Source: Nymphaea colorata
Taxonomy: Eukaryota; Streptophyta; Magnoliopsida; Nymphaeales; Nymphaeaceae
Length of the DNA: 64,000 nt
NCBI RefSeq assembly: GCF_008831285.2
Contig: NC_045146.1
Coordinates: 22,647,703 to 22,711,702, forward strand
Direction of reading: 5' to 3'
Position numbers and translations under genes: made by a program. Each line of letters opens with the position of its first letter. The stretch's first letter is position 1. The notes beneath the pieces were generated by a model. That model had not been told where the DNA came from. It saw only the letters and a list, made by a program, of their open reading frames with translations, and ran no database searches. Positions 50,271 to 64,000 of the stretch are shown piece by piece.

Positions 50271-51727
50271 CGTCCTACTTATAAAGTACACTGAGGACCA
50301 TGGAACCTTAAAAAAAAGGGCCCCTGGAGCGGTCATACGGCATATGCCATATGGCATCACCTTAAATTTACCAAAAAATTGAGGTTTATAATCACAAGGA
50401 GCATAAGCTTTGTGACTAGATCTTGACTCTTGAAAAAGACCATACTTGGTAAACAGAAATCATCGACTTTATAGCAGGTAGGATATTTTGGCAAATATTG
50501 ATCCATTTAAAAGAAATGTAAGTTTCTTAAGCTCAAAACATAAGGATGGCGAACCAAATGAGCTAAAAATTAAACGTAAAATGTTCCACATTACCTTAGA
50601 TCCGGCCCAAGATGCTTCCTGGAACATTTTCCTCAGCTTAATGTCTTTGGTTTGTTTCAAAACCTGTCATTCTAGTTATAGGTTGGAGTCATCTTTTGTT
50701 GATTGAAGAGATTATGATACCTTGCTTTGCATTTTCAAGTCTACGTCCTAAAAATCCACATCCTTGTAGTCAAAACTAAAGAGGGAGTTTCAGTCATACC
50801 CCTTGCTCAAACTGCAATGATGTGCATTATACCGACTCTGATAATATGCGTTTGGATGGAAGACTCCTTGTTTGAAATAGGTAAAAGAATTTAATGTAGC
50901 CAAAGTTTGCTATAAATTGAACCGATTGACCCATGTTTTTTTTTTTAAGGAATATGACTTATGGTTTCTCATCATCAATAAAGGATGTCTTTCAAATTTA
51001 TTAACACGACGGAAAAAAGTGGGGTCCAGCCAAAAGCAATCAAACTTGTTCAAATCAAAGATTCCTATTTAAAGTACATGGACACTTTGCCCTCAAATTG
51101 GTCAGCCACTTGCAGGAAACAAAACCAGAAAAACCTTAGGTTATTGGATCCGTAGGGTTCAGCACACGCAGTTAAAATGGCAGGCTGTGAACGCTATAAC
51201 AGTATACTACCCTTCCCCGACATCAACTCCATGGACCATCGGTGGTAGGTAGTAATAAGTGATCATTCCCGGCACACATCCAGTTTATCAGTTTTTCGTT
51301 TGGTTTCCCTTATAGTTTGACCCCTAAGCGGCCAAATATATTGCTTCAAGAAAATCAGAACATTTTGCAGGAAAAATAAAGTCCAGACGGAAGAAATTAA
51401 GCAATGCAGTTTGATTCTGAAGCAATCTCCAATCCAAGGCATTCAAGTTTGTCTCCGATGAACATTAATGAGCTAAATCTTGTTAAAACATAATATAGAC
51501 TTAGCAGGGTGAGGAGAAACCCCCAAAAAAGGGGGAAAAAAAGAGAAAATGAACTTGAAGAACATCTCACAGACCTAGAAAGTCACCAAAATAAAAGGTA
51601 AATATAAAAGATTCTGAACCAAAAAAATACAATGCTGTAAGCAGTCATTACTCTAATACAAAATTCTCGCTCACAAAAAAAAGCGGAGATAGTGAAACAC
51701 TGATCTGAATGTAGAGGTTTATGGAAA

Positions 51728-54700
51728 TCATCGCCTTCTCATGCCTCGGCCACGACCTCGGAAGGCTGTGCCACCCCGGCCTGCCATTGCATTTGCAGCA
51801 GCCTCACCTTGTGCACTCTCAGACTGCACCACATGAATAACTCACAAAGATCAAAAACAAAAATGTAACAATGCACATATACAATTAGGAAAACAAAGCG
51901 TGCTCTGTTGTGCATGAGAAACAATCCTCACATCCCATGCCATTTAGCAGCAGAGGACAAATCTGATGCCGAACCTGCTCTAAACCTTTAGTTAATTCCA
52001 GGTCTGAGATTTAGTCTGTGAAAACACAGATTGAGCACCATGCTACCATGATTGCATAAGAAAATCAATTGTTGCTCCTTTGAATTTGTCACTTCTTAAA
52101 ATGGACCATGATTTCTTCTAATTTTTTACAGTATTAGTTGAGTACATTACCTTTGGGTTTTTCACAGTCTCGTCCACACTAAGTATAAGACAAGCTGCCT
52201 CAGTAGCAGCATTTATTGCATTCATCTGCAATTGGATGCATATTAATTAGTTCACCTCCAACAAATGCCAAACTAATAACTCAGCATGCAAATTCACATA
52301 GAAACATTACCTTGACAACTGAGGGTTCCCATACAAAATTTGCAAACGAGTCTGCAATTCCACCAGTGTTGATGTCAACTCCATAAAGTGCACCATCCCC
52401 TGTAAGAGACGGTCATATCAGACACCTTTTTCTTTACAGACACAAACTAGTCAAAGGGAGTAAATAAAAATTAGAAATATGTAAACCAGATGATAGTGCA
52501 TGCTTCTGTCTGAGCTTGTTTAAAACATCAGTTGCATCAAAGCCAGCATTATCACACAACTGTCGTGGAATGACCTGCATAATTCAAGTAGTCGTTTATT
52601 CAAAAGAATCAAACAAATAACATGAACCTTGACGCATAAGAAGATTAAGCCACTCCACCACAGCATCAACACATCAGAGAAATTGGAAGGCGAGGTTACA
52701 TATAACAATAAATGCCTGGCCCTGTACCAACCAGTGATTGTGCAAAACTAGGACACATGCTTCTGCCCTATGATTTAAGTCATGAACGACAAAATGCCAG
52801 CACAAAAAATTGAGCAGCAGTGACAGTAGACTCTCTTGTTAAACATTTAGACAACAATTCAAAAAATAAAAACTGAAAAGTAGGAAAACCAGTTATAAGC
52901 TTTGAATAGAACAACCAAAGCTAGACCAAGAAACAGCTACAAATGAAATTAGGGCTGACTGTTATGCAGAACAATGATGTCTTCCCACATGACATACTAA
53001 ATGGTTTGGACTCATATGACCTACATATATTGGAAACTAAATTTGGTGAAAATCTTGTATAATCTGAAAAGTGAAAACCATATCCTGATAACTTACATCC
53101 CTAGGTAACACAAGGTATTGGGTATTATTGAATGTAATTAACCAAAAAATGGTCCTATAAAGAAAACAACCAACCTCAAGTGCTTTGGCGTATGAGTTTA
53201 TAAAAAGCTGTGACTTTCCAGCTATTGTCCGTGCATGCTGCCTCAAGTACTTACTGATTTCCATCTAACAAAACGAATAAAATAACTAAATAAGCTAGAA
53301 GAATCCTTTATTAGCTAAGCAGCCCAAGAAAACACTGTCAAGACAAAGAAAAGTACATCAATAGCACCGCCACCAGCCACAACAATAGAATTCTTTAGTG
53401 CTCTTCTAACAATCATTATAGCATCATGAAGACTTCGCTCTGCTTCTTCAATGAACTGAAACAGGTAGGATCAACAATGTCATTAAGAACTTCAAGAAAC
53501 AGATGCCAGCAACTGGTAATTCACAAAACTTTAAGAAAGCACGAACTTCAGTCAGAGACCAAGAAACCTATATGCTTCTATATGGAAAAAAAAAAGGAAA
53601 AGGTAAATTTTCAAAACTTTTTCTTTCCCATCAAATGAGAGACCTAAACCACTTCTATGGCTATATATTTGCTCAAAACGAAACAAACTTTCAAGGGATT
53701 TTGTCATTTCAATCAAGTGAATGCTGCCAACATTAATATAAAGTTATAAACGTATAATTATGCACATATATCCATTTATAGACAATCCATTGTTGGAAAC
53801 ATCTTGTAAGTGTTTGAACATCGAACTATAATTGATTTCTTTTGAACAAATTTTAGATATTATTTGCAAAACTTTTTACAAGCTGTCACATTTTAAAAGG
53901 AACTTTTCTGTCAAACGCCTCTTCATATTCCTCTACATCCTGCATGCTGCAAAGGCTTCAAGCATAAGGAAGCAGTAACCATGCAGCCAGCATATACTTT
54001 CACATGCAAACCAAGACTTGAACAACTTCACTCATGATGTGAAGTAAAACACAATTTTCAACACCTGATCTGCTCCACCACGTAGAACGATTGTTGCTGT
54101 TTGACCAGAAGGACAACCACTGAAGATATTGAACCTCTCATTTCCAACTTGTCGTTCTTCAAATACCTCACAAGAGCCAAGGACCTAATGGACAACATGC
54201 AGATACTTATTAATTAGTGAACACACCTTTATCAGGTGTAGAAAAATCATGAATATCAGTTTCTCCAAGTGACATCATAATTGGAGATGGATGCATTAAG
54301 GATTCCCACTCAGCAAGAGACCTCATTAACAATGTTGTTCACAGTTGTCTGTACAGTAGCACCAGTTGCAGCAGCAACACGTTGCAGATCATCTTCAGTC
54401 ACACGGCCAGCGCAAAAAATATCTCGATCAGCAAAATACTGCAAACCACGTTACACATTAATTTATTTTTTTGATATTGTATCAATTACATTTACTTTGA
54501 CTAATAGCAAAAGATACCTGTGTTGCTAAATCACCAATAGCCAACCTTGAAAGCACAATCTTTGCTCCACTTTGAACACATTTGTCTAGTTTATCATATA
54601 TAATATTCCACTCAGCATCAACAATTGATTGATATTGTGATGGATCTGACAGTCTATAAACAGAAGAGTAATCAACATTCACACTTTCAGGTTCAATCAA

Positions 54701-56300
54701 GTAAATTTCAATTTGCGAGTTTTATTAACACTACCTCACTTCAGCATTTTCTTTCTCTGACTTCAGCTCCAATTCAATATTCAACAAAAGTATTTTGGGA
54801 TTCAAAAACTTCTTTGGCTGCTGTTCAAAACCAGCATAAGAAAATGTTTTTTTGAAAGCAACACCTTTTACAAGAAAAGAGTCACGCATGGTTCCACCTG
54901 GGACCTGCAGAAAAGAAACCCCAGACATTGCTTTAGCATGTATACATATGAGACAGAAAGAGAATGGTTTACTACCGAGTAGACAGCACAAGTGAGAAGC
55001 TCCTCAACAGTTGATTAAAGGGACTTTCATTCAACTATACTACTAATGCATATTGATAAATTTAGTAATCCAACTATCTAATCAAGCAAAGTTCTTTCAT
55101 CAATCTTACAGAACATATCCAGCAGGAACATCCTACTTTACAGTACCAATCACAAGCAACAAGAAAGTATTATATATTATTAGGCTCTCAAAAAATAAAG
55201 CTACTATCCATGCAATTTTTCATAAGACCTCAATGTTCCAAATGCTTTTACATAATTAAACTCATGCTCCATATTACTATTCTAATTCATTTCAAGCAGC
55301 CCAAGATAAACCTGATACATACATTACATTAGTTACCAAAGTCAGTTTTGTAAATGTGAATCTAACTTATTGGCTGGGTCCAAAATAAGGTACATAGAGC
55401 AACATAACTTAACATATCATAAACATTATGAGTTGGTCCAAACTCCAAAGACATTCTTTTATTAAGAAAACTGAAAAGAAAAAAAACATTACAACAAAGA
55501 ACTACATGATGTCATGAACTACACATGAATATGCTGAATGGTAGAAGAAAGTAAAATTTCCATCAAATGTTCATAAATCATAACAATTAAAATGACTCCC
55601 AATACTTAAAAGGATATCAAGCAGATAAATTTAAGTTTCAAACAACTTGTTAGCTGCAAAACCTCAAAACTATATTTGCAGGATAGAAACAGGCTCCTGG
55701 AATGAAGTACCCAAAAAAAAAAAAAACTAATTTTGGTCCATGAATTCATCTTAAACCTTACTTTTCTATGACATACTTAATCCAGCTTTGAAGGAATCTA
55801 TGTAAGTTCAAGCTAAATACTATTTATGCATTTTTTTGTGTTTTGAAGGTCTAACCCTAAGATTCATACACCCATATGGTATGATATTGTAAGATGGTGG
55901 TGTACCTTAACTTACAAGTTGCACCTGATACAGCACATACATCCCTGGAACAAGATTCATGAGTGTTACCATATTGGATTTGCCTATAATTATGATATAT
56001 ATTATATGAGAAAGTAATATACGGTTGGCAAACATCTGTAAATTGTGTTAGTTAATCATTTGTATTCTCTTCAATTTTAGTACATAACCATCCTTGAAAA
56101 TAATTCCCATATATGAATTACCACATCCTCATACTTGTCCACAGGCCGTGCCTAGCGCCTAGGCACACTTAGGCAACTACTTAATTAATTATGACTGCAT
56201 GTATCACATACAGTCAATATTATATAGTTTACATATAATATAATATAATAATAATAAATCAGATTGTCATATGTAACTTAATATGTATGTTGAAAAATGT

Positions 56301-56339
<39 letters not shown>

Positions 56340-58531
56340 CAAAAAAAGTCATTTAGGCGAAAAATGATGAAGTTATGGTGAAACAGAAATTATTTGACGA
56401 CATCAGACTTTTCCCAAAAGAACAGGATAGTTAAAAAGAAAAAAATATAACGCCAGCAGCAGCAACTTAGCTGCAAAATAAACCAAGATTTTTTAAAATA
56501 ACCATAGTATATCAAATTACCAAATTCAATTTTTAAAATGGCATATGTATTTTCGTAGGAAAACAGAAAATTATGAAATCACATGTATATCAGTCAATAT
56601 AGACAAATAAACTAATAATGAAATGAGAATCATCATGTTAAATAAGCAAATACCAAACGTTTGATCATACATTTTTGTGCAGACCAGGTTTCATATTTAA
56701 AAAACAATTTCAATGTTGCTACTATCAAACAACAGTTACAGAAGGAAGACTCTCTTTTGTGGCTTCCAGCCTTCCACAACTTAAAAATGCACACCACACC
56801 AGTTTCCAGCACTATTTAACCTTTATTAAAGTCTTTGAGAACCCTGTTGAGTCTCTTCCACTTCCATGGGACTAGGTGCAGGCACGCCTAAGCGCACCAC
56901 CACCTTCCATTGCCTAAGTGCTGGACTTACAACTTACAATACAAGTGGAGTAGCGGCAGCGCCTAGGTATAGGTGATGCCTCAACAACATAGTACCTGCC
57001 TTAATTTGACATTTCTTTTGTGTTTGCAGTTTGCACATTCGGACATGGCTCTGTGCCCTTTACCACAGGAATCTAGTCATTTAAACCCTACATCTATCAG
57101 GCAAAGGGACTATCATCTTGGTTTTCGCATGGGCCTTACTTGTACCTACAGAAACACATTCACAATTGGGAAAAGAAGAAGCTAATTTTAGAAGCAAAAT
57201 GCTTAATACCTGCCCAAGCATATTCAACAAACAAGATTATAAAACTAAACCACACAAGTCTCTACCAATAAACAACGACAAATTCATTTTACATGTCATG
57301 CAAGAAAACAAAAACAAACTAACCTTTTTAATACCAATCTTGCTCAATCTATCATCATCACCAATTGCCATTACAGCATCCACAACCATGGATGCAAAAA
57401 ACTCCTTTTCTCCACCAATCAGCTTCGATGACAAAGACGTTGCAGCACATTTTCCCAATAAACGACGCTTTTCATCGAGGCTTTTGCCCTCTATACTGAC
57501 AGAAAGCTCTTTGATTTTGTTAACTGCCTGCACGAACAGCATATCATGTCACTTAACTCAGAAAGTGCACCTTGGAATTAGCTAAAGGGAAGACCTCAAA
57601 GTAGAGTGATATCCTCACCAAACTGCACGCAGTTCTATAACTACGTGTAAGATTTTGAGGATGAACACCATCCTCAATGAAAGGCTTTGCCTCTTTTAGA
57701 AACTCTCCTGCAAGAAGGACAACTGTAGTTGTTCCATCACCTACCTGCAATCAACAATAAAAGGTAAGACGAAATGGGCCCAAGGTTAAGGACAACACTG
57801 AGTGAGCCATCTTCCTCAGGATTGCGATCTTCGCCATGAATGACATGAATGATCAGATAAGAAGCTTCTCTTACGATCCTAATGATAGCAGTTCGTGAAG
57901 CCTTCCCGTATACTAAGCTGAATATCAGTGCTAACGATGTCAAGTTCATGATTTACGTTGCATTCACAAGACAGATAACGATAAATAAACACATAAAGCA
58001 CCAATTCCCCGAAATGAAATAGTGGGCACCATCGAGATGCAGAAGAAATCAAACAAATAACTAAAACGAACCCAGGAAGTCAAGGAGTATAGACTACAAG
58101 ATCGAGAAAAAATGGAGAGAAAGGAGAAGGCGGTTGCCTCCGAATCCTGAGATCTGGCGATATCGACGAGGATCTTGGCAGCCGGGTGGACGATGTCGAG
58201 GAGCTTCATGATGGTGGCACCATCATTGGAAATGGTGGTGTTGCCCTTGTCGTCGTGGATGAGCTTATCCATGCCCCTGGGGCCGAGGGTCGTCCTGATG
58301 GCATCAACAACGGCGGTGCACGCGTTAATGTTGCTGATCAGCTGGGCCTTCCCCTGCGACGTGTCTGTGCCTTCCTTTAGCAGAATGATCTGGGGTTGCT
58401 GCAAAAGCAATAGCGTACCAAAGGCAGCAACAAGATATTTCAGGTGCCGCCATTGAAAATGAAACGACTACAAGAACAACAAAAAGAATAAAAGGAGGAG
58501 GAAACGGAGTACTTACAATCATGGCAGCCAT
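51728..58531 (-). CDS. CCT7: T-complex protein 1 subunit eta (chaperonin CCT7)
   Basis: One of eight subunits of the cytosolic CCT/TRiC chaperonin, which folds actin, tubulin and other proteins with ATP. Coding exons in transcript order: 58531-58517, 58398-58138, 57744-57619, 57527-57324, 54904-54735, 54653-54518, 54438-54322, 54184-54065, 53455-53357, 53264-53175, 52574-52487, 52399-52311, 52225-52151, 51823-51728. They total 1686 nt, or 561 aa, the usual size. Equatorial ATP motifs are seen: [34 protein letters not shown] and GDGTT (94-98). The second equatorial part has GGGAID and [18 protein letters not shown]. The tail is Gly/Arg-rich ([11 protein letters not shown]), as in plant eta subunits. 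The first coding exon encodes only five residues (MAAMI). The intron after exon 2 starts with GC. The 2.4-kb intron after exon 4 contains a repeat element. It is divergent from the protease gene. Confidence 0.97.
56135..56987. mobile_element. CGCCTAGGC-rich inverted-repeat element in a CCT7 intron (copy 2)
   Basis: The left end TTGTCCACAGGCCGTGCCTA and the right end (other strand TTGTTGAGGCATCACCTA) are imperfect inverted repeats, with GCGCCTAGGCA-type words just inside. It shares GCCTAAGTG(A/C)TGGACTTA and the preceding C-rich block with copy 1 at 40184-41056, in the same order. It lies inside the CCT7 intron at 54905-57323 and includes a (TA)n tract at 56303-56338. No target duplication was seen. 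Confidence 0.55.
56303..56338. repeat. (TA)n microsatellite
   Basis: About 18 TA units inside the repeat element in the CCT7 intron. Confidence 0.9.
57745..58137 (-). other. GC-AG intron in CCT7 (intron 2)
   Basis: On the - strand the exon ends GATTCGGAG and the intron begins GCAACC. The acceptor is GATTGCAG at 57745-57752. The join gives the invariant [12 protein letters not shown]. No GT within reach keeps this sequence. GCAACC is a weaker donor than the usual GCAAGT. Confidence 0.8.
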
Positions 58532-58554
58532 CGCTCAGAGAGAAGGATAGAGAG

Positions 58555-58562
58555 TAGGGTTT
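58555..58562 (-). promoter_or_regulatory. Telo-box-like motif upstream of CCT7
   Basis: AAACCCTA on the - strand lies 24 bp before the CCT7 ATG. Telo boxes are frequent near the start of plant genes for translation and protein synthesis, which fits CCT7. Function is inferred from the motif only. Confidence 0.4.
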
Positions 58563-59136
58563 ATGTTGGGGGGAGGGCGGGGGCGCGAGGGAAGAGACTC
58601 GAGAGGGTTCCGGAGGGAGGGCTTTGAAACAATGAGAAATAGCTTTGAAAATGGAGGGGGCTCCAGACTCGGATATTTCCCGAGACGATTCTGTCCACCG
58701 AGTCATTCAAGAGATCCGCGGTTTATCTGAACTGCTTATCCAGCTTTTTTTTCTTAATTTCCGGAGGTGCTTGGCTGTCTTAGAAGCATTGGAATAAATC
58801 CTTAATATATCAAGCCTAGTGTTTTATGAATTTGTTAGTAAATTTATAAAACATGATGGTCTTTAATTTTATTTTACAATTAAATTTTCAAAACAAAATT
58901 CCACCTCAAATTTGAATTGAAATGAAAACTTCAATTATAGTTTCTATTTGTGTTTGATATATCCCTACATTTTACTTTTATTTTTAAAAACAAAGCAACA
59001 AGGCGACAAACTATATATATTTTTCAATGTGGCGAATATAACGGTCCAAATTTGTACTTCTCATATAGATATCGATTTATGTCTTCCTATTTATATTTTA
59101 ATTAAGAAAAATACTACAATTCCCTACCTATTTTTC

Positions 59137-59144
59137 TATAAATA
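59137..59144 (+). promoter_or_regulatory. TATA box, distal, protease gene
   Basis: TATAAATA followed by G, 325 bp before the protease ATG. Confidence 0.4.
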
Positions 59145-59206
59145 GTTTAAAAAAAACTATATGGAGTTCATTATCAGTAAACAAGCATGCTTATAGACAT
59201 ACGGGA

Positions 59207-59214
59207 TATAAATA
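59207..59214 (+). promoter_or_regulatory. TATA box, proximal, protease gene
   Basis: A second TATAAATAG, 255 bp before the ATG, would place transcription start near 59240 with a leader of about 230 nt. Having two identical boxes 70 bp apart allows alternative starts; which one is used cannot be told here. Confidence 0.45.
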
Positions 59215-59468
59215 GTATTCTTATTATTATTAAGAAGAAGATAATTTAGAAATTCCTAAACTGGACTCGCCAGCAAAGATCATTCTCATCAAACGAAGAC
59301 GAAATCTGGTCCGTTGGTTGCCCTAATCGGACGGTCCAAAATCTTCTCCCTCACCTGCCAGTCTGTTGGCATTTCGTTGGCGTGGACCAACAGTTACGTC
59401 CACCGTCCTCGTCTCCCAACCTACTTCTCTACTTATTCTTCCGTCGCGCCCTACGGTCCCCTGTCGCC

Positions 59469-63159
<3,691 letters not shown>

Positions 63160-64000
63160 AATTATTACGGATTGTTATTCCGTTAAAAACCCAACTGCTT
63201 TATCTGCTTGGTGTAAATAACATGTGTAACTCCGTATCTCTATTTTCATCCAAGAACACCATTTGTTTGCTAGATGAAGGGAGTCCCCTCGTGGATGGTC
63301 TACTTGTTCTGAGACTTAAAAGACTTTGAACAGTTTAGTTATTTTCTTGGAAAGGTATCAGGAAATGTAACCAAATCTTGGTTGCAGTTCAGTGGAATTT
63401 AAAGATCGTCTGTTCTGCTATATTGTCTTGCTGCTTCTATTTTCTTGTGATTTTACGTTGCACAGTTCATGTTGGCTCGCCAAGAAAAGTCTCATGGTTG
63501 CATCGTTGATTTTGATGGAGATTGAAATACCTACCAGGCCATCATCTGCTCTACCATCTTGAATCACGGATTGTGTATAAGAAGTTGGAGATTCTTGTTG
63601 CATGATATCGTTAATGACTTGGAAAGGGTCCAAAGGGATATCTGAATATCTATATGGTCCAACAGATCGAGGGTTTTTGCAGTATTTAGCCACTGTTCGA
63701 TCTTTGATGGCAGTATTATAGGCAATGACAGGTGCTCTTTGCTTTCTGCGTAATCTTGTGTCTCTTGAAAAAGTTTCTGTGCTGGTTACTGAGTAGTCTT
63801 GAGAAAGCAATGCTTTGATGTGGGTTCAATGCTCAAAGCTGCCTGATATGCAAGGGGTGCTTCCAAACGACTTCTTAGATTTGCGTTTTTGTTAATCTGA
63901 AGCACATTCTTAATCGAACGGGAGTTGATTTGAAGCCGAGCAAAGGTTCTTGTTACCGATTATGGTCCGACCTCTAAAGCATTTCGCTGTTTCAAATCTG
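63160..64000. other. 3' flank of the protease gene to window end
   Basis: The first ~300 bases are probably the protease 3' UTR. Beyond that, one - strand open frame (63418-63810) is the only coding candidate. No repeat was recognised. Confidence 0.5.
63418..63810 (-). CDS. Hypothetical exon of unknown gene, possibly running off the window
   Basis: A 130-codon frame ends at TAG on the - strand. It has no ATG at its start: the first codon is TTG and an in-frame TGA lies 15 bases upstream, so it would have to be a terminal exon entered through an acceptor near 63810-63825. The composition is protein-like and not low-complexity (for example KNPRSVGPYRYSDIPLDPFQ), but I recognise no family. It may equally be antisense to the protease 3' region. 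Confidence 0.2.
   Translation of the reverse strand: MLSQDYSVTSTETFSRDTRLRRKQRAPVIAYNTAIKDRTVAKYCKNPRSVGPYRYSDIPLDPFQVINDIMQQESPTSYTQSVIQDGRADDGLVGISISIKINDATMRLFLASQHELCNVKSQENRSSKTI

Larger units (their letters stand above)
49189..51727. other. Convergent intergenic region between MATE and CCT7
   Basis: It contains the MATE 3' UTR, a long (CT)n at 49515-49575, a (TA)n at 50228-50269 and, at the end, the CCT7 3' UTR on the other strand. No recognised gene. A short palindromic stretch, CGGCATATGCCATATGGCAT, occurs near 50338-50357. Confidence 0.55.
58532..59468. other. Divergent intergenic region between CCT7 and the RD19-like protease
   Basis: The 937 bp contain the leaders and promoters of both genes. 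The CCT7 side (58532-58730) is GC/GA-richer and TATA-less as far as I can see. The protease side is AT-rich and has two TATA boxes. No other gene is seen. Confidence 0.6.

Noticed and set aside
57118-57585. 155-codon + strand frame
   Set aside because: It is antisense to CCT7 exon 4 and adjacent intron, and the other strand encodes a conserved CCT7 exon.

Overview
This is nuclear DNA from a flowering plant. The genes are interrupted by many introns, mostly GT-AG. Intergenic DNA and introns are AT-rich and carry long (TA)n, (CT/GA)n and (GT/CA)n tracts plus small non-autonomous DNA transposons. The gene set includes plant-type families: a V-ATPase subunit a of the CCPPMDL type, a clade-D PP2C, a DETOXIFICATION MATE and an RD19-type cysteine protease. 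I cannot name the species. There are no bacterial operons, CRISPR arrays, phage genes or toxin genes, and I recognised no rRNA or tRNA.

Seven protein-coding genes could be assembled exon by exon in a continuous reading frame. In order they are: (1) V-ATPase subunit a, + strand, 18 coding exons, 819 aa; (2) clade-D protein phosphatase 2C, - strand, 4 exons, 404 aa; (3) an FAD-dependent amine-oxidase/desaturase-like protein, probably plastid, - strand, 13 exons, 541 aa; (4) a secreted DsbA/thioredoxin-fold protein, - strand, 4 exons, 239 aa; (5) a MATE transporter of the DTX33-35-like clade, + strand, 8 exons, 490 aa; (6) chaperonin CCT subunit eta (CCT7), - strand, 14 exons, 561 aa; (7) an RD19-type papain-like cysteine protease, + strand, 4 exons, 364 aa. 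All seven frames close exactly from start to stop and none shows a frameshift. These are ordinary, unrelated housekeeping and accessory genes, not a cluster.

Layout: 1-3.7 kb is gene-poor and contains a cluster of hairpins. VHA-a (3.7-14.6 kb) and PP2C (18.0-21.3 kb) face each other tail to tail. A gene-poor stretch of about 11 kb (21.3-32.3 kb) holds microsatellites and a hAT-type element with an 8-bp target duplication. The FAD protein and the DsbA-like gene follow on the - strand (32.3-43.1 kb). The DsbA-like gene is divergent from MATE (47.0-49.2 kb), across 3.8 kb that holds a striking nested inverted repeat bounded by microsatellites. CCT7 (51.7-58.5 kb) and the protease (59.5-63.2 kb) are divergent across 0.94 kb.

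The least ordinary material is in the repeats and splice sites. There is a family of fold-back elements, two of whose three copies sit between (TA)n tracts. Two copies of a CGCCTAGGC-rich inverted-repeat element lie in introns of two different genes. Three GC-AG introns occur among 58 coding introns. I found no clear new multi-gene system.
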